A stretch of 64,000 nucleotides of DNA from Atrina japonica (taxonomy: Eukaryota; Mollusca; Bivalvia; Pterioida; Pinnidae): positions 92,501 through 156,500 of the forward strand of contig BROG01000794.1 of the NCBI GenBank assembly GCA_030159075.1, read 5' to 3'. Shown here one piece after another: positions 26,440 to 40,334 of the stretch. The position numbers and the translations under genes are program-made. How positions within the stretch are numbered: the first letter of the stretch is position 1; every line of letters starts with the position of its first letter. The notes beneath the pieces are model-generated. The model was given only the letters and a program-made list of their open reading frames with translations. It made no database searches and was not told the DNA's origin.

Positions 26440-26787
26440 CATATACACATGAATATGATGTATTTTGAATCCTTTAAACTCCGAATTCCAAATATAAAAT
26501 TACATAATTACTTCATTAGAAACCATGTATTCCGATTAACCTTAACACCCCCAAAAAGATCTGATATGATTTTTATATGTGTGTTCAGACATAGAATGTT
26601 TGCAATATAAAGGTGCCAAAAGATATAACTGCTTCGCAAATGAGATTGAATTTAATCGCATTGTATCTCTCATTGTAATTAGATGTATCTTATAGCAATG
26701 CATACAGTGGAATATAGCATGTCTAAGCTTATATAAGTATCCTGTTCAACGTAAAATCTTCTATAATCCGAACTCTGTATAAGACGA
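26440..26787. other. Intergenic, nothing recognised
   Basis: Unique AT-rich DNA. Confidence 0.5.
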
Positions 26788-27552
26788 ACTAGAAATTAAA
26801 GATACAACAAAATCAAACACACACGCCTGCTATTTGGACATTACTATAGACACAGACAGGATTAAACAACCCGGCTATACGACAAAAAAAGACGATTTTG
26901 GCTTCCCAATCGAAAATTTTCCACATTCAAGTAGAAATATCAAATTGTCTCTTATATATGCTCCGATTTGCCAGGACATGTTCAACATATGAGAATTTTT
27001 ATATATATAGAGGCAAACTACTAATTAAAGTATTTTTTAATAATACCAAAGATATAGTTTTACAAAAAAAAAGACAAAAAGACCAAAACAAATGCTCAAG
27101 ACGACCGTTTCTGTCAATAAGACTTCATCAGTTGAGCTCGAATTTAATATAAATGCATACTTCCGAATGCAAAAATGTGGTATCATACAAGGCTAAAAAA
27201 TAAATCTAAATATAGTGCCAAAGTAAATCTAAATGTGTTAACTGAAAACTTGTTGTCCCGGGGATTTCGGAAAGACATTTGATGTCAACGTTCAGCATTT
27301 TACGGTCAGTATGATAACAATTTTTGTAATCTCTATGTTTCACTAAATGAAATGTTGAGTTACCTGTTCGGTAGAGGTTGTTCAGTCGTCTGTACCGGTT
27401 ATAACAAGGATTAATTTCTCGCTAATTTCATTTGAATTAGACTGCGGACTCACAGATTTTGCAATCAGTCAACAGGGGATACTTTTTCTTCCATGACACC
27501 TGATACCATCTCTGGATTCCCAGTGATATGTTTTTGTCCAATATTCACCAGA
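26788..27552 (+). mobile_element. Degenerate RT retroelement copy, interrupted by a 359-bp-family copy
   Basis: The first part (26788-27030) encodes fragments of the RT C-terminal region with frame breaks (KKDDFGFPIENFPH, CSTYENF). It then stops at a 359-bp-family fragment and resumes at about 27243 with GGGGATTTCGGAAAG and GTCAACGTTCAGCATTTTACG. The non-coding tail is present, but the last 40-50 bp are lost. Because the repeat splits it, this RT copy is older than that insertion. Confidence 0.7.
27030..27242 (+). repeat. 359-bp-family copy nested in a retroelement
   Basis: AATAATACCAAAGATATAG, GCTCAAGACGACCGTTTCTG, ACTTCATCAGTTGAGCTCGA and GGTATCATACAAGGC appear in family order, with RT-element sequence on both sides. 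Confidence 0.75.
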
Positions 27553-27714
27553 GCGATTATCACAAATATTTATTATATACATGTGTAATAACACAGTTAT
27601 GACAAGGAATTCAAAACGCCTGAACAAAGATCATTAAGTCTTTTGACATCTTTATAATACATTTGTAAAAAAAATACTCCTTAACTTCACGCCCGATATT
27701 CAATAATACAGGCA

Positions 27715-27850
27715 CAATATTAAAGTTGAAGTTTTACAAAAGAGGCCAAAGAAAATGTTCAAGACGATCGTTTCTGTGAAAACGATTTCATCAGTTGAGC
27801 TCGGATTTTATATAAATGTAAATTTCCGAAGGAAAAGGTGATGACTTGGG
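27715..27850 (+). repeat. Partial copy of the 359-bp family
   Basis: AATATTAAAGTTGAAGTTT, TGTTCAAGACGATCGTTTCT and ATTTCATCAGTTGAGCTCGG match the first third of the unit. Confidence 0.7.
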
Positions 27851-28019
27851 AGATACAGGGCAAATTATGATCTTTGTGGAAAGCTAAACTGAATGGATAC
27901 CAAATGCATGTTTCCACTTCCGTACCTGTTTAGAAAAACATTGAGGTACTACAATGTATACCTATCAATATTATAAAGTCGTTCGTGAGTATCTGGAGCA
28001 CTACAATTTTTAGCATATG

Positions 28020-28222
28020 TTTATTTGTGTGTTTAACCCCACACTCAACATTTTGTCAGTCATATGATGGTGGCCAGTTTTTATTGGTGGAGGCAAGGAG
28101 GACCCGCTTACAATGTACCAGTGAAAAAACCACCGGCCTTCCGCAGGTGAACTGGGAACCTTTCTCACAAACTCAGGTTAGCTTCTAGTGGGACTCGAAC
28201 CCGTGCTGACAAGTCGTGAGAA
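28020..28222 (-). mobile_element. tRNA-derived SINE (bivalve type), incomplete head
   Basis: On the minus strand this begins near a B box (GGGTTCGAGTCCC, about 28190-28203). It continues with CGGAAGGCCGGTGGTTTTTT and CCACCAATAAAAACTGGCCA, and ends TTGAGTGTGGGGTTAAACAC. The body is a type I know as common in bivalve genomes. The A-box part of the head is missing. The two short open frames across it are not genes. Confidence 0.7.
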
Positions 28223-28473
28223 ATTTCATTATTATTATTACCATAGTTAAAAATAAATACAAATGCACAGTAACCTTGACATCTCTTAATGCTTTGTATA
28301 TCGTCATTTCTGATTCCAGAGTTTGCTAGGTACGTTAATGTTTGCATTTGTCCAACACTGACAGTGTTTTCTTATGTTCTCACTTTTTTATTTACCAGGG
28401 GTTTTAGCAAAATGTCAGAACAAGATAATTATTTTAATAAATCTATGACACAGGTCAAATTTATTGCACTTCA

Positions 28474-28570
28474 CAAAACAGCAACAGCAACAACATAAAC
28501 AACTACAACAACAATTGTTGCAGCAGCAGAACAACAACAACAGCAACAACAACATGAGCAGCAGCAAAAC
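28474..28570. repeat. Imperfect (CAA)n/(CAG)n tract
   Basis: Runs of CAACAACAA and CAGCAGCA with an inverted CAACAATTGTTG in the middle. Confidence 0.9.
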
Positions 28571-29799
28571 ATCTTGATAATGGAATGTTTAATGCCCATT
28601 AAATTTAAAAACAAACTATCAGTGTGTGAATAAAATACAGATGCATTCTTTCAATCTTAATTACACTCTTAAATAGAGTTAACCTATACACAAATATATC
28701 TTATGTCATTTGATGTAAAATTGTATGCTTATAGAAATATATTCGTTTTAAGAATAGATTAATACATTACACTGAGTTCATAAATTTCCAATGTGTTAAT
28801 GAGGTGCACTTGTCATTTTTAAAGTTAATTACTTGTTGAATAATTATGATACTGTTTGACCTTTTAATAAGCTTAGAATAAACCTAAGATTGATATGCTG
28901 GTTAGTAAATAACAAGGTCCTCTGGAAAGTTATCCATTGATGATAGAATCTTTGTGAATGTGAAAATGCTGCTTATATTTGGGGTAATGTAATTTATTCT
29001 GAACTCGGCAGCATATTTCTTTGTTAGAAACTCGTTTTAAACTTTTTGCTCGTACCACGAGATACAGGCCATTTTGTTTCGACACATTTTTTGCTTCCCG
29101 TTCGATTTTAATTTTGCACCGAACCAACAAATGTTCTTCTGTGCACTTAGACAACCCTGCTGAGACTTTGTGAAAGTAGTTTTTATTGAGAATAACGTTT
29201 TGATAACTATATAAAATAACAAACTCTCATGAAAAGTACCCAGAACAATGCATTGAATAGCCTATCAACCAAGATGTTGCAACCTTTAATATGATATAAA
29301 GAAAAATTATTAAAATCTCAATTTCTTAACGGTCAATAATGATTCATCTAATTCATGTTAATATTGTTATAATTTGTGTCATAGTAAGAATGTTTATAGA
29401 ACTTGTGACAGATGGCGCATTTTACGACCTAGTCAAAGTTACGAGCGCTATAAATAAAGCGTAATAGAATATTAATATTCCGTTGCATAATAATATGTTG
29501 TGTTTCGGGAAATTCGGAAAACAAAACGTAACGTGAATAAAACGTTCCGTTTTTCGTATCATGACAGCAGTTCTAGTTAATTCGTTTATCGATGACAAGT
29601 CATTATCGTTTTCAAACTCTGATAGACGCTATCTTGAAATACTTCACAATTTAGCAAATTAATGCAATCTTGAACATTTTGGGGTGAACAAAGCGTTATA
29701 ACTTTATGTCTTTTTGGTATCTGTGATTTAATATCTAATAAATAGAGATTCCACAACTTGTGTAAGTTGATTATCAAGTTCATCTAACGCGACTTAGTT
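28571..29799. other. Intergenic, nothing recognised
   Basis: Unique sequence. The short minus-strand frames at 28930-29222 and 29586-29783 show no domain. Confidence 0.45.
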
Positions 29800-29858
29800 A
29801 ATATTCAAAATTTGAAAAGACACCAGGTTTATCGAGTGTCTCTTCAAATTTGAATATT
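29800..29858. repeat. Inverted repeat (hairpin), stem about 23 bp
   Basis: The left arm (29800-29823, ending TTGAAAAGACAC) and right arm (29836-29858, GTGTCTCTTCAAATTTGAAT...) are complementary apart from one extra A and one mismatch. The loop is 12 nt. It could be a small hairpin RNA gene, a tiny inverted-repeat element or a replication product. Confidence 0.8.
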
Positions 29859-30084
29859 TACTAACAAGACTTACATAAACATGATAATCAATCCTCAGGA
29901 ATTGTGGAATCTGTTTGTACCTTAACTGAAAACATTGTTACTATGAATTGTTAGTCTACATCACGTCTAAACACTATCGAGTCCGGACTCTCGTGATTGC
30001 GTCAAACATGTACCTCGCTTCAATCTTCAGATAACATCAATGTATCAAAGCTGGGAATCCCGACATTTTTAGAGACTTTAATAA

Positions 30085-30285
30085 TATAAAACGTCTCAGA
30101 TACCAAAGTATAAATCTATAGGATGTCCAGGATACAGATACAAATCCGGCAAAAATGTACAAACACGGACCTCTGGAAACCAAGAGGTGGGATCAGGTGT
30201 CATGGAGGAGTAAGCATCCCCTGTCGACCGGTCACACCCGCCACGAGTCCACAGTCAAGTCCAAACGAAATACGTGAGGAATGAA
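30085..30285 (-). mobile_element. 3' tail of the RT retroelement family
   Basis: Read on the minus strand, the copy has the GTGACCGGTCGACAGGGGAT word, CCTCTTGGTTTCCAGAGG and the terminal TTTGGTATCTGAGACG. It is truncated before any RT code. Confidence 0.8.
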
Positions 30286-30615
30286 TAACGGACCTCATCC
30301 CCCAGTTACATTAATCGCCAACTTTGAGGGCCGACAACTGGTCTGATGCAATTCCTCGTACGAACATTTCATTACAATAGTAGTGCGGGTTCGGTCAATG
30401 AGATTTATTCAGTCCTGTTGGTTATTTGCTGCAGCTTCGTTTACTTAAACAACCGTACAACAACACAAGTTATAGTAGAACATATAAGTAGAAAAAACTA
30501 GATTTATATCTTTGTTCCACCTCAAAAATAGTAATAATGATAAAAATGATTTCAATGACATTAATACACTTAAACACTCAGAAGATATGATAAATACTAA
30601 TATGACAAAACATTT

Positions 30616-30616
<1 letters not shown>

Positions 30617-30648
<32 letters not shown>

Positions 30649-30649
30649 G

Positions 30650-30681
<32 letters not shown>

Positions 30682-30798
30682 TTAATTATTAGATTCATCC
30701 GATTTCATATTTTTATTATAAATATCATTATTATAATGACTAATTAATTTTATCATTATTATTATTAACTATTAATACTATTGTTTTTATTATTAATA

Positions 30799-30840
<42 letters not shown>

Positions 30841-30893
30841 GTAGTATTATTATTAGTAGTAGTAGTAGTAATAGTAGTAGTAGTAGTGGTAGC
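30617..30893. repeat. Trinucleotide repeat cluster (TAA, ATC, ATT, AGT)
   Basis: TAA units at 30617-30649 are followed by ATC units to 30680. ATT units occupy 30801-30840 and AGT/ATT units run to 30893. Confidence 0.95.
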
Positions 30894-32790
<1,897 letters not shown>

Positions 32791-33195
32791 TATTCTTTAT
32801 CGTCGTCATTTTGTCAGTTACATATTTATATTTATCACAGCAAGAGCGAAAAACGAAAGAATTTGGATTCCTTAATTAAAATTCTAATTTATGCAGTTAC
32901 ATATATTTTCTAAACCATGAATGTCTTCAGAAACTAAGATCAAAGACAATGAATTCTATGAGATCAAAATATCTATAGGTTAAGTATCTCACGAAATACC
33001 ATGACACAAATTAGCGAGACTATAACTATCGTAAGCTCAGAGTTATAATGATATCCAAGTCGTAAAACCTTAAATAAATTAGTGAGATTATTACCATCGT
33101 AAGATTGGCGTTTTAACGGTATCCAAGTACTAACACCTTAACAATTTAGAGAGATTAACCATTGTAGGCTCAATGTTTAGTCGTAAGTCATCATT

Positions 33196-33302
33196 AGTCG
33201 ACCTTGGATGCTTACTCCCCCATGACACCTGATGTCACATCTTGATTTTAAAAGGTCCATTTTTGTCCTTTTTGTTTTACACGATTTGTATCTTTATCCT
33301 GT
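33196..33302 (+). mobile_element. Diverged RT retroelement tail in the satellite
   Basis: AGTCGACCTTGGATGCTTAC, CATGACACCTGATGTCAC and TTTGTATCTTTATCCTG match the family tail. The last part of the tail is missing. Confidence 0.65.
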
Positions 33303-33732
33303 TATGTTATAACGAGATCCAAATGGTAAAACCTGACACAAATAAGCGAGACTGTTACCATCGTAAATTAAGTGTTATAAATATATCCAAGTGGTAAAAC
33401 CTATAACAAATTAGTGAGACTATTACGTACGTAAGCTCATTGTTATAAAGATATCCAAACTGTAAAACCTTAAACAAATAAGCGAGACTATTACCACCGT
33501 AAGCTCAGAGTTATAAAGATGTCCAAATGGTTAACCTTAAACAAATTAGTGAGACTATTACCATTGTAGGCTCAGTGTTATAAATATGTCCAATTGGTTA
33601 ACCTTAAACAAATAAGCGAAACTATATCCATCGTAAGATCAACGTTTTAAAGATATCCAAATGGTAAAACCTTAAACAAATTAGTGAGACTATTACCATC
33701 GTAAGATCAGTGTTATAAAGATACTCAAATGG

Positions 33733-33885
33733 TGTGACCGGTCGACAGGGGATGCTTACTCCTCCATGGCACCTGATCCCACCTCTTGGTTTCCAGAGGT
33801 CCGTGTTTGTCTATTTTTACCGGATTTGTATCTATGTCCTGAACATCCTATTGATATTATACTTTGGTATCTGAAATTTTTATAT
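33733..33885 (+). mobile_element. Young RT retroelement tail inserted in the satellite
   Basis: GTGTGACCGGTCGACAGGGG, CATGGCACCTGATCCCACC, CTCTTGGTTTCCAGAGGTCC and TTTGGTATCTGAAATTTTT match the family consensus closely. Satellite sequence continues on both sides, split at CAAATGGT|AAACTTAAACAAATT, so the insertion is later than the array. Confidence 0.85.
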
Positions 33886-34344
33886 TTAAACTTAAACAAA
33901 TTAGCGAATCTATATCCATCGTAAGATCAACGTTGTATAGATATATAAATGGTAAAACCTTAAGCAATTAGCGAGACTATTACCATCGTAAGCTCAGTAT
34001 TATAAAGATATCCTTATGGTAAAACCTTAAAAAAATTAGTGAGAATATTACCATCGTAAGCTCAGTGTCATAAAGATAACAAAATGGTAGAACCTTAAAC
34101 AAATTAGTGAGACTATTGCCATCGTAAATTTAATGTTGTAAAGATATTACAGTCGTAAAACCTTATATGAATTAGTGAGACTATTACCATCGTAAACTTA
34201 ATGTTATAAAGATATCCCAATGGTGAAACCTTAGATAAATTAGTGAGACTATAACCATCGTAAGCTCAGCGTTATGAAGATATACAAATGGTAAAACCTC
34301 AAATAAAATAGTGAGACTATAACCATCGTGAGTGCATGGTAATA

Positions 34345-34447
34345 TTATTTCCCTTACAATTTCCGCAAATATTTTAGTGCTAAAAGATTTAGATTTAAAT
34401 TAATTGTAATGAAATCTGTTTAAAGATACCAAATTAATTGCTATCCT
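34345..34447 (+). repeat. 103-bp direct duplication, copy 2
   Basis: A copy of 32231-32335, lying immediately after the last satellite unit. Confidence 0.85.
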
Positions 34448-35471
34448 TCTTTGATAAAAGAACCAGGTTTGACTGATGAAAATCTAATTGTCTTAATTCA
34501 TTAATGTTATTTTGGCGTACCCACTCTCCAATTCTCATTTCGTCAGATCCCATACTTCTGTCATGTGGGTTTCAAAATCATACGTTCAACACAGATGATC
34601 ATAAATCAAAGTAATAAAAGACATTTGAATGGGTACCAAGACGCCGGAATCAACAAAACTTTTGAGTATAGATCATAATGATCATAGTTATAAAGTAAAT
34701 ACATGCATAAATTGTTGATGAACAATGTATGAAGGATAATCCAAAGAATAAACAAAATTAGTATCATCTGATTAGAAAGTCACTTCCTTGCATCAGGTAA
34801 TATGATATGTGAGAGATACGATCTGTTTAAAAAGGGGTTATTTTTTGTATTCGACATCATATAGGTAGGGAGGTATTATCTTTTAGGGTCAGTAGTTTTC
34901 CTAAAGTTTTACACCATCGTTTTAGTGAAGATATCATGATGAGTTTGATTTAATTTTGAACGATAATACGCTTCAATTCGACAATAAACAAGACATATAT
35001 ATATAATTACTGGAATTGCCATAGGAACAACAATGGCACCAGCTTATGCAACTTCAACATTTGGATATTTGGAAAACAGCCTATACGAGATGGGGAACAA
35101 CAAAAAATTGGACTGATTTCAATGTTACAGAAATATTTAAACTATATGGAATAGATATTTGGACTGTCGTTTCATTTTCTGGAATCATAACCGGAGCAAT
35201 ATATTAGACGATTTACATGGTATATTGCAAAATGACTATTCGAACATTACGCTCAAATAGTAAGATTTTATAGATAAACACAATCCATTTCTTAACAGAA
35301 CGTAACATTTAATATCATCTTATGTAATTGAGTAATTGTCTTATCAGATTATTATCTTGAGCAATATAACTTTGGTTTTATGTTTATAATATAATACTAA
35401 TTTTGTTTATTCTTAGCATTATCCTTCACCTTCATATATTAATGCTATCTTGTATCATCAACAGTTTTGAA

Positions 35472-35475
<4 letters not shown>
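34448..35475. other. Intergenic with small repeat fragments
   Basis: A short CTAGTTTTTCTC-type fragment lies at 34465-34515 (ACCAGGTTTGACTGATGAA). A minus-strand 359-bp-family end lies at 35345-35400 (TTGAGCAATATAACTTTGGT). The rest is unique. Confidence 0.45.

Positions 35476-35559
<84 letters not shown>
35476..35559. repeat. (CA)n microsatellite
   Basis: A pure CA tract of about 42 units. Confidence 0.97.
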
Positions 35560-35561
<2 letters not shown>

Positions 35562-35636
35562 ATTGATCGGTTACTTTAAATTTGTTCAATGATTTACTGA
35601 AAAGGGACATAAAGGGAGGTGACCCGTTTGTTTATA

Positions 35637-35905
35637 TTATTTATTGTTGTTTAACGTCCCATCTAAAAATCGGAGACGTCACCAAATTCCGGTAAAGGGC
35701 TTCGAATTTTGACCTATGTCGACACTTACGGCCACTGAGCAGTGAGGAGTCTTTAACATGCCGACAACTACTGTAACACGGGACCTCGGTTTTTACTGTC
35801 TCATCCGAAGGACAGGAAACCAACCTGCCGGCGGCTGGATTCTAACTCACAACCTCACTATCAAGAGTTGAGCGCGCTTCGGACTGAGCCAGGTGGGGTC
35901 GAGAT
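35637..35905 (-). mobile_element. Full-length tRNA-derived SINE (bivalve type)
   Basis: On the minus strand the head has an A box (TGGCTCAGTCCGAAGCGC) and a diverged B box (GAGTTAGAATCC, where GGTTCGAATCC is usual). The body contains TTTCCTGTCCTTCGGATGAG, CTCACTGCTCAGTGGCCGTA and GAAGCCCTTTACCGG. The end is GGGACGTTAAACAACAATAA. It is about 265 bp long. The 61-codon frame across it is not a gene. The family name is from memory (the Meta-domain type SINEs of bivalves) and is less certain than the SINE call itself. Confidence 0.85.
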
Positions 35906-37729
35906 GACTCGCATATTAGTATTTTACCGATTAATATTTTAGTTGATTATTGTTCCATAATTCTACTCTCCATAGTGTTTTCAGGGGAAATAGAAAATAG
36001 ACCTTATATGTAAACGTTCGGCAGACAATATGAAAATACTTTTTATATAAAAGAATTGACAGTGAATAAAATTAACGGTCATAAAAACCATTGTTATCTT
36101 TCAATAAAAATGTTTCAAATTTCTTGTTGATATATTTCTGATTTAGGTGACATGCAACATTTCGTCAGCTCGTATATATTCGTATATAGAGGTAATTTGT
36201 TAATGATGAAGGCGTGATCCTAGTTAGAATCTTCCCGGAAATAGACGACAAATATGTTGTTTTGTAAACATTTACCTAGTCACTAGTACATTCATTGAAA
36301 GTGACACTTTTTTGTCAACACACACACACACACACGTGTATATTTATGCACACATTATTCGAACATTTTATTCTATATCACACCTTTTGATTGGACACAA
36401 GTTCTTCAAAATTAGAACGCCCTCTCCATACAATATTATTCTTAGATTATCATCAGGCGTCCTCTTAATAATTTCTGAATGTGCCACTAATAGTAAAATC
36501 CATATAGTCTGGCGGATGTTGAGTCATGTGAACCATTTTTGACCTGGAAGAGTTTAAGTTTTAAGTAATAAAGCATAACATTAAAATTACACTGACTAGA
36601 GTAATCGTTCCTACTTGTCACCATACATAAGAGTGTATCCAGTGAAGAATAAAACGGTTTTCCTGTTCGACTTGTCATAACGGAAAAGTGAGTAGAATAA
36701 TCTGCATGATAATCAAAAGGTTACTCCGTCCCGCCATCTTATGTGAATCTGACAATAATAAATAAAATATAACCTCATTACATAGCAGAAAAGCACTTTA
36801 GCAATATTGCCGAGAAAAGACAACAAGAATTCAGATAAGAAGAAGCAAATTTGGACACTGTGTAGAATCTATGAAAAATTTTGAATTAATTTGAAATAAT
36901 AATAATTATTATAATTATTACTTTTCTTCAAGAACTTTTATATAGTAACAACGAACCCATCAGTCACCCTAAAAGTCAAGCACGCTATCTTTACAGCCGT
37001 TTATTTATGTCTCAATTTCATTCCCGTTATACAGATTTGCAGACCCGTATATTGGTAGTATATTCTTTAGACTGTTAATAACATTTTAATGACCGTGTTT
37101 AACGGCAAAGCTTCCGTCGGCTCAAACAACATTATACACATTGCCCTCTCTTGCATGTCTATATATTTTCATCAATATTATATAATGAAATGGTCGCTGT
37201 TTATGCTGGGATAAATACAAAAGCTCAAGTTGAACGATCGTTAGAAAGAGTGAGGGCGGGAAATTGAGCGTCATTACGGGATTATACTCCTTAATCCTCT
37301 CAGTGTCACTATTGACAAAAATTTAGCGTGGCTTTCACCTATTACTTTATTCTATTAAATTTTGTTGAATAAAATTGAAATTTGTATCACTTAACAGAAT
37401 GACATTGTGTGGTCGAAAGCAAAAGGTATTGGTGCCGTCGCTGTATTTAATAGATAAAGTTTCCAATTTAAATATAATTAAAGAAAGATTTAATTTTTAG
37501 ACGTTTTATTAGAATGTTTTTGTTCAGTGAGTTGTACTTAATGTACTAAGTATTTCTTTATTAGCACGGCTACCATCTATTATGCTCATTTGCAGTTTGA
37601 ATGTCCAGTACATGTCATGGTGAAACCAAAATTACTTTTCATAGGTAGTCACTTGATTCTTTGTAAAATTAATCAGATTATACTAAGTAGACAACCTACA
37701 AATCTTATTCCCAGTATAAATTCAAACTA
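35906..37729. other. Intergenic, nothing recognised
   Basis: Unique AT-rich DNA with a short CA tract at 36318-36336. The open frames at 36312-36678 are unsupported. Confidence 0.45.
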
Positions 37730-38010
37730 AATACACCTGCACACTTATTTATATACGAATGGGAAATTAAAGTCGGTACAGAACGAATGTCGCTACAAAA
37801 CGCAATGAATTCGGCTTTCCAATGGAAGAATGTCTATATCTAAGTAAAATGAAGCACTAATGTATAATTGAGACCCCATATGTATTAGAATACGATAAAT
37901 TGGAGATTAATAATGGTATCATCATGAAAAATAATTGTAAAACCCAAACGGGATAGGACCAAGTGTCCAGAAGGAGTCAGCGTCCTCTGTTAGCATGTCA
38001 CACCCGTCTC
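37730..38010. mobile_element. Decayed RT fragment and inverted tail fragment
   Basis: At 37765-37850 the plus strand keeps CGCTACAAAACGCAATGAAT and TCGGCTTTCCAATGG, traces of the RT region. At 37940-38010 the minus strand has GAGACGGGTGTGACATGC and GGTCCTATCCCGTTTGGGTT, the tail of the second RT subfamily, also seen at 45326-45395. Confidence 0.5.
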
Positions 38011-38289
38011 AAATGCTACCTCTCAAGTTCGGTTAAAAGGTCAAGTTCGGTGAAATGTCAAAATGTCATCAGTGAGGTTTAGATCTGTATATTGTGTTCA
38101 TTTATACCATATGATCCAAAATGGTAGACTGACAGCTCAACATACAGTCATTTGATACACAGACAATTCAATGAAAGTGCAAACTAAATCACGTCAAAAT
38201 TGTCTCGCTATCTCCGATGTTGAATTACTTTCTGATTCGTAGACTTTCTACACAAATTATAACTAAAACTTATGTCTTTTTGCTTTGAC

Positions 38290-38400
38290 TACAGACTTGG
38301 GCGGATACAGCGAGACGGCAAAGGGACGCGTTTTTGTCCATGACACCTAATGCCACCTCTGGATTTTCCGGAAGTCAATATATGTCGATTGTTACTTGTG
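38290..38400 (+). mobile_element. Decayed RT retroelement tail
   Basis: GGCAAAGGGACGCGTTTTTG, CATGACACCTAATGCCACC and CTCTGGATTTTCCGG resemble the family tail. It lies just upstream of the longest RT copy, in the same orientation. Confidence 0.5.
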
Positions 38401-38489
38401 TCTACGTATTGCTCTAGGGCACCAATTTCGTCGTTATAAAATGAGTATGGGCATCCAAGCTGTTAAATTACAAACGGGTTTTGCAGTGC

Positions 38490-40300
38490 CTAGACATAAA
38501 AAATCTTCTTCACAACACTGTCACATGTTCATTTGTATCATCTCTCTTCAAATATAATGTCGTCACCGGCGCCGTTTCTATTGTTGAAAATGAAATCTTC
38601 AAAAATCCTATTTTAAGAGGTCCTAAATACCACAAAGCCCGTTCCTTTAATTGGCGACAAAATTTAGGTTTAGTTATGAGTTCTGTCGAAGATTATGCCA
38701 GACGATGGGCCAAACATGAAGACGTGGAACCAGACACTTTGTCTGAATTGCTAAAGGCTATACGATGGTTGATAAAATATCGTATTCGAAAACTTAAAGT
38801 AACTATGAAAATACGTTATCCCTCTGTTTGATAAGAATTATGGTAATCCTTTATACACACGTAGCTCACTTTCAAAGGACGAGATCCTTCAAAATTTCGT
38901 GTCCGTATTACGATCTTTTGGTGTACCTACAAACGATACTGATTTTGAGCTACCATACCATATTTTATACCTCAACTTCATAAAACCCCATATAAACAGA
39001 AGTACATAGCAGGATAGAGCAAATGTTCTACCAAACCTTTATCTCTACTTCTTACCAAGATATTGACAGCCGTTAAGCAGAAACTTCAGCAAAATTGTAC
39101 AGTTGCTTATTCTAGAAGCGGTGTAATTCGGATGTGGATACTTAAAAATTCTAAATAACATTTAGAAAATTTGAGGGCACACGATTTTTCTCAAATTCAC
39201 AGTATCAAAACATATATCTCTACTATTTACACATTCCACATAAAAAATTAAAAGAAAAACTTTATACCATCATAGACAACTGTTTTTTTCACTAAAGGTG
39301 GTACCCAAAAATTTAAATATGAAGTGATTGGTTATCATGATACTTATTTTGTCAAAAACCATTCTGATTCTACACATAAATACGCTAAAGTTGATATAAA
39401 AAGATTCTAGTAGACGATATATTTGTAATGTTCGGAGACGTGGTTTTTCAACAAACTGTCGGCATTTCTATGGTAACCAATTGTGTCCCTTTATTGGCTG
39501 ACCTGTTCCTTTATTCCAACGTGGCAGACTTCATTTAGAAACTTCTAGATCATAAGAAGAAAAAGCTAGCGGTGTCCTTCAAGTTGACATTTAGATATAT
39601 CGACGACGTTTTGTCAATTAATAATGACAATTTTCATACACATATCAATGCGATATATATCCCAGCGAAATTAAAGATACAACAGAATCAAGCACACACG
39701 CTTCATACTTAGACATTTTACTTACTAAAGACACAGACGGGATATTGGCATCTAAGGTATACGAAAAACGCAACGATTTCGGCTTTCCCATCGTAAATTT
39801 TCTACATTTAAGTAGTAATATCCCACATTCATCCGCATATGGAGTTTATATTTCACAAATGATCGGATATGCCAGTGCGTGTTCAACATATGAAAATTTC
39901 ATATGCAGATGTAAACTTCTCACTGACAAATTATTGACGCAGGGATATCGAAAACCGCGTTTGATGTCAACGTTCCGCAAATTTTATGGTCGGTATAAAA
40001 AAGTCTTCTTTGCAATTAATCTATTTCACCAAGTGAAATGTTGAATTGACTTTCCGTTGACGGTTGTTGAAACGTCTGCACCAATTGTGACGAGGATTCG
40101 TTCCTCATGTATTTCATTTAGACTTGACTGTGGACTCACGGCAGGTGTAGCCAGTCGAAAAGGAATCTTACTCCCCCATGACACCTGATCCCACCTCTTG
40201 ATTTCCAGAGGTCCGTGTTTGAACATTTTTACCAAATTTTTATCTATGTCCTGGACATCCTAAACGATTTATAATTTGGTATCTGAGATCTTTTATAGAT
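38490..40300 (+). pseudogene. Longest reverse-transcriptase retroelement copy (probably Penelope-like), broken
   Basis: This is the most complete copy in the window. It starts with an N-terminal region (open frame 38481-38831: NVVTGAVSIVENEIFKN, RGPKYHKARSFNW, SVEDYARRWAKHEDV). A decayed part follows with traces of a YW..KLHK-like block and of SGVxxMWILKNS. The RT core comes next, where the usual GIPMGTN reads GISMVTN, followed by LLADLFLYS and an intact FRYIDDVLS (about 39590-39620). The C-terminal part is open at 39745-40044 (KRNDFGFPIVNF, YGVYISQMIGYASACSTYEN, LLTQGYRKPRLMST). The non-coding tail ends near 40298. Several stops and frameshifts make it inactive. The RT blocks suggest the Penelope-like group, but I see no GIY-YIG domain in this copy, so the class is tentative. 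Confidence 0.75.
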
Positions 40301-40334
40301 GTATATCATTTTACTTAACAATGTAAAGTATGCT

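Larger units (their letters stand above)
32995..34335. repeat. 67-bp satellite array
   Basis: The unit reads approximately AAACCTTAAACAAATTAGTG, AGACTATTACCATCGTAAGC, TCAGTGTTATAAAGATATCC and AAATGGT. It recurs every 67-68 bp, with about 16 recognisable units of moderate divergence. Two retroelement tails interrupt it (33196-33302 and 33733-33885). Confidence 0.9.

Noticed and set aside
28165..28347. Minus-strand frame of 60 codons
   Set aside because: It overlaps a SINE and has no domain.
40026..40235. Minus-strand frame of 69 codons
   Set aside because: It is antisense to the tail of the retroelement copy at 38490-40300. The same frame appears in other tail copies only because the tail is conserved.
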